Origin: UBA3774 sp045600025
GTDB taxonomy: Bacteria; Bacillota; Clostridia; Lachnospirales; Lachnospiraceae
Reading direction: 5' to 3'
Length of the DNA stretch: 12,292 nucleotides
Assembly (NCBI GenBank): GCA_045600025.1
Contig: JAZRXC010000027.1
Span: forward strand, 1 to 12,292
The translations under genes and the position numbers were made by a program. Positions within the stretch are counted from its first letter, which is position 1. Each line of letters begins with the position of its first letter. Positions 1 through 6,470 of this stretch are shown piece by piece. The notes beneath the pieces were generated by a model. That model made no database searches. It saw nothing but the letters and a program-made list of their open reading frames with translations, and was not told where the DNA came from.

Positions 1-80
1 AGATTTGTCCCCTTGTAACCATTTTCCACAAAACTTACCAATGCTTCGTCGAGAATTCTATCTTTCGTCTCTTTGCCCAT
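1..80 (-). CDS. TetR/AcrR-family transcriptional regulator, N-terminus only (runs off the window)
   Basis: Only the first 26 codons are inside the window, beginning MGKETKDRILDEALVSFVEN. This is the classic first helix of a TetR-family DNA-binding domain (K-x-x-I-L-x-x-A-x-x-x-F-x-x-x-G-Y), with the G-Y-x-G-T that leads into the helix-turn-helix. Members are usually about 190-220 residues, dimeric, and repress their own gene and often a neighbouring transporter; ligand and target cannot be told from this fragment. The start is supported by a strong GGAGGG ribosome binding site about 6 nt upstream. The gene has its own consensus promoter and two operator-like dyads between it and the upstream fic gene, which fits autorepression. 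What lies beyond position 1 is unknown. The family call is firm despite the short length. Confidence 0.85.
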   Translation of the reverse strand, partial: MGKETKDRILDEALVSFVENGYKGTN

Positions 81-105
81 CTTAGCCCTCCGTAAATAGC
101 GCAAA

Positions 106-121
106 GCGACCGATTGGTCGC
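106..121. promoter_or_regulatory. Operator-like dyad at the predicted tetR transcription start
   Basis: A perfect inverted repeat, GCGACC-GATT-GGTCGC, with 6-bp arms and a 4-bp centre. It begins about 7 nt downstream of the -10 box, so it covers the predicted transcription start of the TetR-family gene. Position and form are those of a TetR-family autorepression operator. That the adjacent regulator binds it is inference. Confidence 0.7.
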
Positions 122-128
122 AAGTGTA

Positions 129-157
129 ATTATAGTGACCCCTCTGTCGCTTGTCAA
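129..157 (-). promoter_or_regulatory. Consensus sigma-A-type promoter of the TetR-family gene
   Basis: Read on the minus strand, TTGACA (positions 157-152) is followed after exactly 17 bp by TATAAT (134-129). Both boxes are perfect matches to the housekeeping consensus. The predicted start is near 121-122, leaving a 5' leader of about 40 nt before the ATG at 80. Such a strong promoter suits a gene held down by a repressor. Confidence 0.88.
135..150. promoter_or_regulatory. Second operator-like dyad inside the promoter spacer
   Basis: GTGAC-N6-GTCGC, an imperfect dyad with one mismatch between arms. It has the same 5-6-5 architecture and the same GTCGC half-site as the dyad at 106-121 (seen there as GCGAC-N6-GTCGC). 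The two centres are 29 bp apart, at 113.5 and 142.5. It fills the space between the -35 and -10 boxes, where a bound repressor would block RNA polymerase. It is less certain than the first dyad because of the mismatch. Confidence 0.5.
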
Positions 158-177
158 AGGTATTCATCGAAAGAATT

Positions 178-1263
178 TTATTTTACAATATATTTGCCTT
201 TTCCGTGACCTGTAACTGCTTCAATTTTTCCTGCTTTAAGTAATTTTTTAATCAGGGCAGATGCCGGAGATGGCGTGATACCTAAAACATCGACTACATC
301 GCTCCTGCCAAAAACAGTGGTCTTACCAAATGAAGCAACCAATTTTTCGTATTGTTTTTGTTGATGTGGCGTAAGCGTAGCTTCAATGTCCTGTTTTTCT
401 TCACCAATATCCTGTTTTTTGGCTTCAATGTCCTGTTTTTCGCTGAATGTCCCGCTAATATGCATGCTGCGATTATGCAATTCATGTTTTTCATTCAGCA
501 AGAGATTTCGTAAGAACAACTCCAAAAACTCGGTTGTCTCGTGAACGCCGGATTTCAGATCATTGTAGTTGGCACGCACAAGCGCATTTCTGAAATACCA
601 TGCATTTTCCGCAAAAATATCGTTTGTTGCTTCATAACCGAGATAACGCAGATATTTTATAAAAAATACGGCCGTTGTTCTTGTATTACCTTCACCAAAA
701 GCGTGGATCTGCCAAAGATTAGAAATGAATTTGGCAAGATGAGCAATAATTTCATCCTGCGAAAGCCCTTTATAGCTAAACTGTTTTTCTTGTTCAAAAT
801 CATATTCCAAAGCCGCGCGAAGTTCAAATGAGTCACCGTACAAAACCGATTTTCCGTCAAGCACCCACTCTTTTTTGGAAATATTATAGTCTCTGATTTT
901 TCCAGCAAATTTATATATCCCATGAAATAGGCGTGCGTGAATGCCAATATATTCGCCCAGCGAAAAAGTAAATGCCTTTTCGGAAAGAATCTGCGCAATC
1001 CGGGCAGAAACCTTGTCTGCTTCTTCCGTCCTATCATCGGGCACATGTACAGCATTCTCCTGATAATAGCTATCCAATAACGCTTGCGCTTCGTCAAAAT
1101 CTATTTCGCCTTCGATGTTTCGGATCGCGGTTTGCTTCAAATACTCGGATGTCTTGATCCCATCTACAGCTTGCAGTCCGATGGCTGTTTGCCAAGCATA
1201 ACCTTTTTCGGCTTTTCCAGGTTCCTTATGCCGGATATATTCTTCAAAAGGATCTTTATTCAT
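178..1263 (-). CDS. Fic-domain protein (probable AMP-transferase family) with C-terminal winged helix
   Basis: 361 residues. Fic proteins usually transfer AMP from ATP to a hydroxyl group of a target protein. The core spans roughly residues 100-250. It has the entry segment H109-x-x-L-F-x-x-I-Y-x-F-A-G-K-I-R, the target-docking region N127-I-S-K-K-E-W-V-L, and the catalytic loop HAFGEGNTR at 187-195 (H187 base, E191 metal ligand, N193 and R195 phosphate contacts). The usual proline after the histidine is alanine. An N-terminal helix carries N49-I-E-G-E, which resembles the Fic inhibitory helix, but the S/T expected four residues before the glutamate is isoleucine. A linker at about 275-295 holds a repeated KQDI heptad. 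The last 65 residues look like a winged helix, possibly for DNA binding. No separate antitoxin gene lies beside it. The start has only a weak AGAGA ribosome binding site. Spot counts of three lines gave about 42% GC, below the cys genes. The target is unknown. Confidence 0.9.
   Translation of the reverse strand: MNKDPFEEYIRHKEPGKAEKGYAWQTAIGLQAVDGIKTSEYLKQTAIRNIEGEIDFDEAQALLDSYYQENAVHVPDDRTEEADKVSARIAQILSEKAFTFSLGEYIGIHARLFHGIYKFAGKIRDYNISKKEWVLDGKSVLYGDSFELRAALEYDFEQEKQFSYKGLSQDEIIAHLAKFISNLWQIHAFGEGNTRTTAVFFIKYLRYLGYEATNDIFAENAWYFRNALVRANYNDLKSGVHETTEFLELFLRNLLLNEKHELHNRSMHISGTFSEKQDIEAKKQDIGEEKQDIEATLTPHQQKQYEKLVASFGKTTVFGRSDVVDVLGITPSPASALIKKLLKAGKIEAVTGHGKGKYIVK
380..442 (-). repeat. Three 21-bp tandem repeats inside fic (KQDI heptads)
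   Basis: Three head-to-tail 21-bp units occupy 380-400, 401-421 and 422-442. The outer two differ only at the last base, while the middle one is diverged. Each encodes a heptad of the form EKQDIEA or KKQDIGE, so the reading frame is kept whatever the copy number. The heptads form a charged linker, perhaps a short coiled coil, between the Fic core and the C-terminal winged helix. A weaker fourth unit may start at 443. Confidence 0.9.
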
Positions 1264-1403
1264 GTTTTTATCTCTTTTTGTGGTCTTCGTTTTCTATTTC
1301 AGTTGTCTACAAATTGAGGATAACTTGTTTTTAATGCTTATTATTAAAGATTTTGGGGGACGCAAACACATTATATCGTAGACAAAAGACGTTTCTTATT
1401 TTC
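1264..1403. other. Intergenic region between tRNA-Ala and fic
   Basis: 140 nt with no ORF of note. On the minus strand there is a TATAAT at 1375-1370 that could serve fic, but the hexamer 17 bp upstream (TAAGAA) is a poor -35, so the fic promoter is uncertain and would give a leader of about 100 nt. An 8-bp inverted repeat (TTGTCTAC at 1303-1310, GTAGACAA at 1378-1385) brackets much of the region; its meaning is unknown. I see no convincing hairpin terminator after the tRNA, so read-through into fic is possible. Confidence 0.4.
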
Positions 1404-1476
1404 TGGAGCATAGGGGGATCGAACCCCTGACCTCAAGATTGCGAACCTTGCGCTCTCCCAGCTGAGCTAATGCCCC
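1404..1476 (-). tRNA. tRNA-Ala (anticodon CGC)
   Basis: The 73-nt sequence folds as a full cloverleaf: a 7-bp acceptor stem (GGGGCAT with ATGCTCC), the D-arm GCTC/GAGC, the anticodon stem CAAGG/TCTTG with loop TTCGCAA, and the T-arm AGGGG-TTCGATC-CCCCT. The anticodon CGC reads GCG, and the G3-U70 wobble pair that marks alanine tRNAs is present. The discriminator base is A. The next genomic bases are GAA, so the 3' CCA is not encoded and must be added by a CCA-adding enzyme such as the cca product at 10268-11482. The 5' end lies only 5 nt after the cysE stop codon, leaving no room for its own promoter outside cysE. It is therefore probably processed from a cysK-cysE-tRNA transcript. Confidence 0.95.
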
Positions 1477-1481
1477 GTATA

Positions 1482-2291
1482 TTATTCACGCATCGTTACC
1501 GTCTGGCCGGCCGGAACGCTGTGCGTCAGCCATACATTTCCCCCGATGACGCAGTTGTCTCCGATAACCGTATCGCCGCCGAGTAATGTAGCGCCTGCAT
1601 ATATTATAACATTATTTCCGATATTTGGGTGTCTTTTTATTCCTTTTACTAATGTTCCGTCAGGAGAGGCAGCAAAGCTCTTCGCGCCGAGTGTTACGTG
1701 CTGATATAACTTTACATGCTCACCGATTACCGTGGTCTCGCCGATTACGACTCCGGTGCCGTGGTCTATAAAGAAATACGGACCGATCTGGGCTCCGGGG
1801 TGGATGTCTATACCCGTCTGCTCATGCGCGTATTCGGTAATAAGTCGCGGTATCATGGGAACCTTCCGGACATACAGGCAGTGCGCGATTCGATATGCGC
1901 TAATTGCCTTGAATGCAGGATAAGACAGAATTACTTCGTCTGTGCTTTTTGCGGCAGGGTCTCCTTCATATGCTGCAACAAGATCTGTCTGAAGAAGCGC
2001 CAGAACCTCGGGGATTTTTTCCAAAAGAGTATCCAGCTGTAATTCTACCTCTTCTTCATCATCAAAAACATATGAAAGAGCAATGCGGAAACTGTCTCTT
2101 GCCATACAAAGAGCATCCGCACGCTTTTCTTCATATTCCTCCATCTGATCTCCGAAATGCTTAGGAAACATTGCGATAATCAGTTGGCGCATCGCGATTC
2201 TGACAGTCTTAACAAGCTCGGAATAATCTTTATCTTCCGGGTTAACAGGTGTAAGTTCTTTTATTATTTCTTCTACTTCTATCTGATTCAC
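1482..2291 (-). CDS. cysE: Serine O-acetyltransferase (first step of cysteine synthesis)
   Basis: Makes O-acetylserine from serine and acetyl-CoA in the cytoplasm. The C-terminal half (residues about 160-269) is a left-handed beta-helix of hexapeptide repeats with the family's signatures D162-I-H-P, D176-H177-G-T-G-V-V-I-G-E-T and R220-H221-P. By comparison with E. coli CysE, H177 and D162 are the catalytic pair. The N-terminal part is a long helical domain. I start it at a GTG (2291), giving 269 residues, because GGAG lies 10 nt upstream and the gap to the cysK stop is 4 nt. The frame stays open to an ATG at 2393, but that would overlap cysK by about 98 nt and add 34 residues unlike the family. 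The protein ends V-T-M-R-E and lacks the terminal isoleucine that docks into CysK in many bacteria. It is the second gene of the cysK operon, followed by the tRNA. Confidence 0.93.
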   Translation of the reverse strand: MNQIEVEEIIKELTPVNPEDKDYSELVKTVRIAMRQLIIAMFPKHFGDQMEEYEEKRADALCMARDSFRIALSYVFDDEEEVELQLDTLLEKIPEVLALLQTDLVAAYEGDPAAKSTDEVILSYPAFKAISAYRIAHCLYVRKVPMIPRLITEYAHEQTGIDIHPGAQIGPYFFIDHGTGVVIGETTVIGEHVKLYQHVTLGAKSFAASPDGTLVKGIKRHPNIGNNVIIYAGATLLGGDTVIGDNCVIGGNVWLTHSVPAGQTVTMRE

Positions 2292-2295
2292 TGAT

Positions 2296-3231
2296 TTAAT
2301 TCTCCGAAAACATTTTTGTTGATAAATATCGCTCACCGGTGTCGGGAAGAAGTACGACGATTGTCTTTCCTTCGTACTCCAAACGTGCGGCAAGCTTTAC
2401 TGCAGCTGCGAGTGCTGCTCCCGATGTGATGCCTGCGAGAATCCCCTCGCTTCTTGCGAGAAGGCGTCCCATCTCGTAGGCTTCTTCATCGGTTATGGTA
2501 ATCATTTCATCTATCACGGATGTGTCCAGTACCTTTGGTATAAATCCGGCACCGATTCCCTGCAGGTCATGCGATCCTTTGGTTCCCTTGGAAATGAAAG
2601 CGGAATTCGCAGGCTCTATTCCGATTACTTTTATGTCGGGATTCTTCTCTTTCAGAAAATGTCCCGTTCCGGTAATGGTTCCGCCTGTGCCTACTCCCGC
2701 GACAAATGCATCAACGCAGCCGTCGGTATCTTCCCATATCTCCGGCCCCGTAGTTTCATAATGAGCCGCACTGTTCGCGTCATTATCAAACTGCCCTGCT
2801 ATGATGCTTCCGGGGATTTCTTGTTGAAGCTTTTCGGCAAGCGAGACAGCGCCCGCCATACCGAGCTTACCGTCAGAGAGTTCAAGCCTTGCGCCGTATG
2901 CGGTCATAAGCTTCTTTCGTTCCTCTGACATGGAATCCGGCATTACTATAACCGTCTTGTAACCGAGACTTGCCGCACAAGCTGCGAGGCCGATACCGGT
3001 ATTTCCGCTGGTCGGCTCTATGATAGTTCCGCCCGGCAAAAGGCGCCCGGAATCTTCCGCATCCTTAATCATTGATAACGCCACGCGGTCTTTGGCCGAT
3101 CCGGCAGGATTCGTGCGCTCAAGCTTCACAAGAATTTTTGCTTGCAAAGAAAGCCGGCGTTCGATATTTTTAATTTCCATTAAAGGTGTATGTCCAATCA
3201 GTTCACACACCGATGAATATACTTTTGACAT
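2296..3231 (-). CDS. cysK: Cysteine synthase A (O-acetylserine sulfhydrylase, PLP enzyme)
   Basis: Joins O-acetylserine and sulfide to make cysteine, using the product of the next gene, cysE. The 311 residues match the usual CysK length. Visible motifs in order are NPAGSAKDR (41-49, with K47 as the lysine that binds pyridoxal phosphate), TSGNTG (74-79, substrate carboxylate loop), GTGGT (181-185, phosphate cup), QGIGAGFIP (224-232), TSGAA (269-273) and LLPDTGERYLST (294-305). The start has AGGA 10 nt upstream. A good promoter lies just ahead, giving a leader of only about 20 nt, too short for a T-box or S-box riboswitch. Any cysteine control would have to act at initiation or on enzyme activity. 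Cystathionine beta-synthase is a relative, but length and motifs favour CysK. Confidence 0.96.
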   Translation of the reverse strand: MSKVYSSVCELIGHTPLMEIKNIERRLSLQAKILVKLERTNPAGSAKDRVALSMIKDAEDSGRLLPGGTIIEPTSGNTGIGLAACAASLGYKTVIVMPDSMSEERKKLMTAYGARLELSDGKLGMAGAVSLAEKLQQEIPGSIIAGQFDNDANSAAHYETTGPEIWEDTDGCVDAFVAGVGTGGTITGTGHFLKEKNPDIKVIGIEPANSAFISKGTKGSHDLQGIGAGFIPKVLDTSVIDEMITITDEEAYEMGRLLARSEGILAGITSGAALAAAVKLAARLEYEGKTIVVLLPDTGERYLSTKMFSEN

Positions 3232-3258
3232 ATCTTAATCATCCTTTTACTCACGATG

Positions 3259-3287
3259 ATTATACCTTTATTTGCAAGCCTGTTCAA
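3259..3287 (-). promoter_or_regulatory. Promoter of the cysK-cysE-tRNA unit
   Basis: On the minus strand, TTGAAC (3287-3282) is followed after 17 bp by a perfect TATAAT (3264-3259). It begins 4 nt after the stop codon of the DUF5688 gene. The predicted start near 3252 leaves a leader of about 20 nt. No terminator hairpin separates it from the upstream operon, so the cys genes may also receive read-through. Confidence 0.82.
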
Positions 3288-3291
3288 TATT

Positions 3292-4182
3292 CTACTTCAC
3301 CATTTTCATTTCCGGAGATTCATCGACAAGATACAGATTGTCAGACAAAAACTCGCGGGAATCAAGCAATGACTCATTAATTTCCCTTACTAAATCACGC
3401 AGAGCTTCCACCTCGTGGCCTGAGGTTGAAACCGCGAGCCACTCATGTATGCTGCTCGGAAGCATGTAATAATCCCCGCCGAATTTCTCTCTCAATTCGC
3501 CTAGCACATCGGGGAAAATGAAAGGCACCACCGCACCGAAGTTTTTGATATCATTTGTTATGGCGTATACGAGCCCTTTATTTTCTCCATTGTTTTCCTC
3601 CCCTGCATAATCTTCAAGATCCAAAAGCTGATATCCATGCTTTTTGGAATTTTCAATTGCCTGCGTTAGCGCTTCTTCCGGTGTCATGTCGCACGCTTCA
3701 CATACTTCATCAGTAACATGAATCGATCCGAAGTCCTTCGACGAGATTCTTGCAACTATAGCAAGCTCGCCGATTTTTTTGTGCGGCGAATTATCAACAA
3801 GGTCCTTGTTTTTTTCATAATTAATCATATGGGCAAATAGTTCCCGCACTGCATAATCATGCGATATATCAGGACATTTCTCGCTATATTCCTCCATCTT
3901 TTCATATTGCTTCGCAACGTACATAATGACGTTACCGAGCGGCATTTCTTTTTGCATCTCATCAAGCATATCGAACCAAAAAATCGGTGCGATATTGTAC
4001 TTTGAATTCTCCAGCGAAACGCCGGATCTTAACTCTCCGTTATTTTTTGTAGTTTCAATCAATTCAATATTCACATCCGGATATAACTCCTTAAATACTT
4101 CAGTCAGCGCATCCAAAAATGCCTGCTGATCCTTCGTGAGCGAAATTGTATTCGGACGTATCGCATTTACTTTTGTACTCAT
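3292..4182 (-). CDS. DUF5688-family protein of unknown function
   Basis: 296 residues, soluble and acidic, with no signal peptide or membrane segment. It matches DUF5688 as I remember the family. The early segment N63-I-A-P-I-F-W-F then D-M-L-D-E-M is followed by a helix ending in Y-E-K-M. The late segment reads Y-A-I-T-N-D, N-F-G-A, F-P-D-V-L, G-G-D-Y-Y (235-239) and L-P-S-S-I-H-E (241-247). The tail reads L-R-D-L-V-R-E-I-N then F-L-S-D-N-L-Y. No catalytic motif is known to me, and I assign no function. It starts 10 nt after the comEC stop with a weak ribosome binding site and looks like the last gene of the competence unit. Two close cysteines (C161, C164) are present. The family call rests on memory of motifs, not a search. 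Confidence 0.82.
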   Translation of the reverse strand: MSTKVNAIRPNTISLTKDQQAFLDALTEVFKELYPDVNIELIETTKNNGELRSGVSLENSKYNIAPIFWFDMLDEMQKEMPLGNVIMYVAKQYEKMEEYSEKCPDISHDYAVRELFAHMINYEKNKDLVDNSPHKKIGELAIVARISSKDFGSIHVTDEVCEACDMTPEEALTQAIENSKKHGYQLLDLEDYAGEENNGENKGLVYAITNDIKNFGAVVPFIFPDVLGELREKFGGDYYMLPSSIHEWLAVSTSGHEVEALRDLVREINESLLDSREFLSDNLYLVDESPEMKMVK

Positions 4183-4192
4183 AGTTCTTTTG

Positions 4193-6460
4193 TTATTTTT
4201 TCTCCTTTTTTATTTTTATCTCATCGGTGTTTTCAAAAATCGTTGTCACCGCCCCGCATTCCTGAGTATTAAACACACGCGCGCCCGCCTCTTCTAAACG
4301 GTCGATAGTCTCAAAAGCGGGATGACCATACATATTGTTCCTGCCCGCGCTTATAACTGCGACTTTCGGGTGTGTCTTTTCCAGAAATGTCTGTGACGAA
4401 GAATTTTTAGAACCGTGATGAGCAACTTTCAGATAAGTGATGTTCGGTAGTTTGTTGATTAACTGTGCCTCTATTTCGCTGCTTATATCGCCCGGAAATA
4501 AAGCCGTAAAATTATCATAAGAAAATAACATTGTAAGCGATGTGTCATTGCCCTGCTCTATGTCAACCTCTCCCGGAGGATAGATGACCTGAAAACTGCC
4601 GGCGGATGAAGGAATATGAACGGCATCTCCTTCTGTAAGAAAAGCGAGCCTGCAGCCAGATTCCTCTGCTACTGACTTTACTTCCTGCCAAGCGGCATCG
4701 CCTTCTGTGGCAAATGGAATCGCCAGCATATCAACAGATACAGCCGGATCAGAAAGAATTCCCACGGCACCGGAGATGTGATCTTTATCTGCATGCGTAA
4801 GCAGCAGCATATCGATATTATCGATGCCGCGATACTTGATGTAAGGAAGGATTACACTTCCGGCAACATCATTTTTCTCCTGACTTCCGCAATCGATTAC
4901 TGCGGTAAAACCATCTGCTGTTATTACGGAGCAATCGCCTTGCCCGACATATAGCGAGGTAACAGACGCCTCGCCGGTATCCCGATGTACAAGAATAAAC
5001 GGCAGAAGTAATGCAGCCAGTGCACATGCTCGTGCCTTTTTGAGATTTCTCTTTGCAACTGCCTCTTCTTCCGGCGGCCTCTTCTCTTTGAAATGTTCAA
5101 GAGCCCATACTACTACCGCAAGCAAAACATAATACGTCAAGATCTGCAGACCGGAAGGACATCCCGTAACGACCGAGGCTCCGGGAAGTCTAGATGTTCC
5201 GATAGCCAAATCTTCAATTGTCATATACAGGTAATGTCCCGAACCCATACAGATAGTTCCGAGAGTCGGCGCAAATATGCCCACTATGCTGCCTATCAAA
5301 AATGAAGAAAGTACTATTCCCATAACGGGAATTACAAAAATATTCAAAAGAACTCCATACGGGGCTGCTGTATAGTATGATGAGAATACCAGCGGAAATG
5401 TTGCGAATTGAATAGACAGGCTCATAATAAAACCTGACAGGGCCGTATTAAATAATTCCATTACTTTGACGGCGAAAGAATCATCGCCTATTTGCTTTTT
5501 ATACTTTACAGGAAAAAGTACGGTTTCAAGACGCGGATATATAATACCGATAGCAGCAATAGCCGCAAAAGAAAGTTGAAATCCGGAGTCCAGAACATAA
5601 GCGGGCTGAATAGTAAGTAAAACCATGCCTGATACCGCAAGCGATGAAAGAAGGTCGTATGACCTGCCTAAAAGCGTTGCAAAAAGCTGAACCGTGAACA
5701 TGATAAAAGCTCGCCAAGCGGAAGCTCCGCCGTCTATCATAATCACATAAAAAAGAAGGGTGCCTGCAGCAATTCCGCCGCTGACTATCAGAGGAAGTCT
5801 TAATTTCTTAAGTATTTTTAAAAGACCTGACGCAATAAGTGAAAGGTGGAGTCCGCTAACTGCAAGTACATGTGATATTCCGCCTACTCTGAAGGCTCCC
5901 GAAAGCTCATCATCAAGCCCGCTTTTATCAGCAAGCACGACAGCCTTTTCAAAGCCGGCTTCATCTTCCGCAAGATTGTCTATAGTATCTGAAATCGATG
6001 CATAGCATGCGCCGGCAAATCCGTATATGTCAGGCCATTCTGCTTCAATAACCGACAGCACCTCCGCCTTTCTCATGCTGTAATCAATCCCGCGAACCTT
6101 ATAATAAGTACGAGCGTCAAATTCGCCCGGGTTGTCAGGTGCCGCAATTTCTTGGATGTTTCCTTGTATTCTGACAGTCTGCCCACACTTAACAGATGAA
6201 TCTCCGAGATACCATATAATATCGCCGCACTCATATGCCCGCCCGGAAATATACAGGGAGCACGAACCAAGCACTGCCTTTTCGGAAGTGCCTGATTTTA
6301 TATATTTGACTTTACCTTCTGCGATAACTTTTGATGGGAGTTCATCCCCGAAAGCGCGTTCATATTCGCTCTTTGAAAATAAACTAATCCCGCAGACATA
6401 AGCCACTATCTCTCCGAGGATCCACACCCCTAGGATCCAGATGAGTGGCCTTTTCGGCAT
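4193..6460 (-). CDS. comEC: ComEC/Rec2-family DNA-uptake channel with metallo-beta-lactamase domain
   Basis: Polytopic membrane protein that carries single-stranded DNA into the cytoplasm during natural transformation. The 755 residues cover all three expected parts. First is an N-terminal membrane segment and OB-fold region (DUF4131) with P108-D-N-P-G-E-F-D and Y-Y-K-V-R-G-I-D-Y. Next is the channel core with G194-I-S-H-V-L-A-V-S-G-L-H205, S-A-W-R and D291-S-G-F-Q-L-S-F-A-A, plus many hydrophobic segments to about 450. Last is a metallo-beta-lactamase domain (about 498-745) with T-H556-A-D-K-D-H561, G-D658, H681-H682-G-S and Y-G-H713-P. The HxDxDH motif is intact, so a nuclease role is plausible. 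The start is supported by AAAGGA just upstream. It follows the GerMN gene by 10 nt. No frameshift is seen; it looks functional. Confidence 0.95.
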   Translation of the reverse strand: MPKRPLIWILGVWILGEIVAYVCGISLFSKSEYERAFGDELPSKVIAEGKVKYIKSGTSEKAVLGSCSLYISGRAYECGDIIWYLGDSSVKCGQTVRIQGNIQEIAAPDNPGEFDARTYYKVRGIDYSMRKAEVLSVIEAEWPDIYGFAGACYASISDTIDNLAEDEAGFEKAVVLADKSGLDDELSGAFRVGGISHVLAVSGLHLSLIASGLLKILKKLRLPLIVSGGIAAGTLLFYVIMIDGGASAWRAFIMFTVQLFATLLGRSYDLLSSLAVSGMVLLTIQPAYVLDSGFQLSFAAIAAIGIIYPRLETVLFPVKYKKQIGDDSFAVKVMELFNTALSGFIMSLSIQFATFPLVFSSYYTAAPYGVLLNIFVIPVMGIVLSSFLIGSIVGIFAPTLGTICMGSGHYLYMTIEDLAIGTSRLPGASVVTGCPSGLQILTYYVLLAVVVWALEHFKEKRPPEEEAVAKRNLKKARACALAALLLPFILVHRDTGEASVTSLYVGQGDCSVITADGFTAVIDCGSQEKNDVAGSVILPYIKYRGIDNIDMLLLTHADKDHISGAVGILSDPAVSVDMLAIPFATEGDAAWQEVKSVAEESGCRLAFLTEGDAVHIPSSAGSFQVIYPPGEVDIEQGNDTSLTMLFSYDNFTALFPGDISSEIEAQLINKLPNITYLKVAHHGSKNSSSQTFLEKTHPKVAVISAGRNNMYGHPAFETIDRLEEAGARVFNTQECGAVTTIFENTDEIKIKKEKK

Positions 6461-6470
6461 GACGTCCTTT

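Noticed and set aside
380..442. Short regular repeats as a CRISPR array
   Set aside because: The units are head to tail with no spacers, and they keep the reading frame of fic.
178..1263. Fic as half of a classic toxin-antitoxin pair
   Set aside because: No small antitoxin ORF precedes or follows it. The upstream neighbour is a tRNA gene and the downstream one is a TetR-family regulator with its own promoter.
1303..1385. 8-bp inverted repeat TTGTCTAC / GTAGACAA flanking part of the tRNA-fic gap, as ends of a mobile element or attachment sites
   Set aside because: The arms are short, lie 67 bp apart with nothing between them, and could occur by chance. No target-site duplication or integrase is visible.
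1264..1403. Intrinsic terminator after the tRNA
   Set aside because: The only hairpin seen is a 6-bp all-AT stem (TTTAAT/ATTAAA) without a proper T run.
1716..2164. Open frames on the plus strand across cysE
   Set aside because: They lie opposite a well-supported gene, have no ribosome binding site or recognisable domain, and read as antisense shadows. The same holds for the other plus-strand frames across cysK, comEC, the two-component genes, comEA and cca.
2292..2393. ATG start for cysE at 2393, adding 34 residues
   Set aside because: It would overlap the end of cysK by about 98 nt, and the added residues do not resemble the family. The GTG at 2291 has a GGAG at good spacing and leaves a 4-nt gap.
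3232..3258. Possible riboswitch or T-box upstream of cysK
   Set aside because: The clear promoter leaves a leader of only about 20 nt, far too short for any such element.
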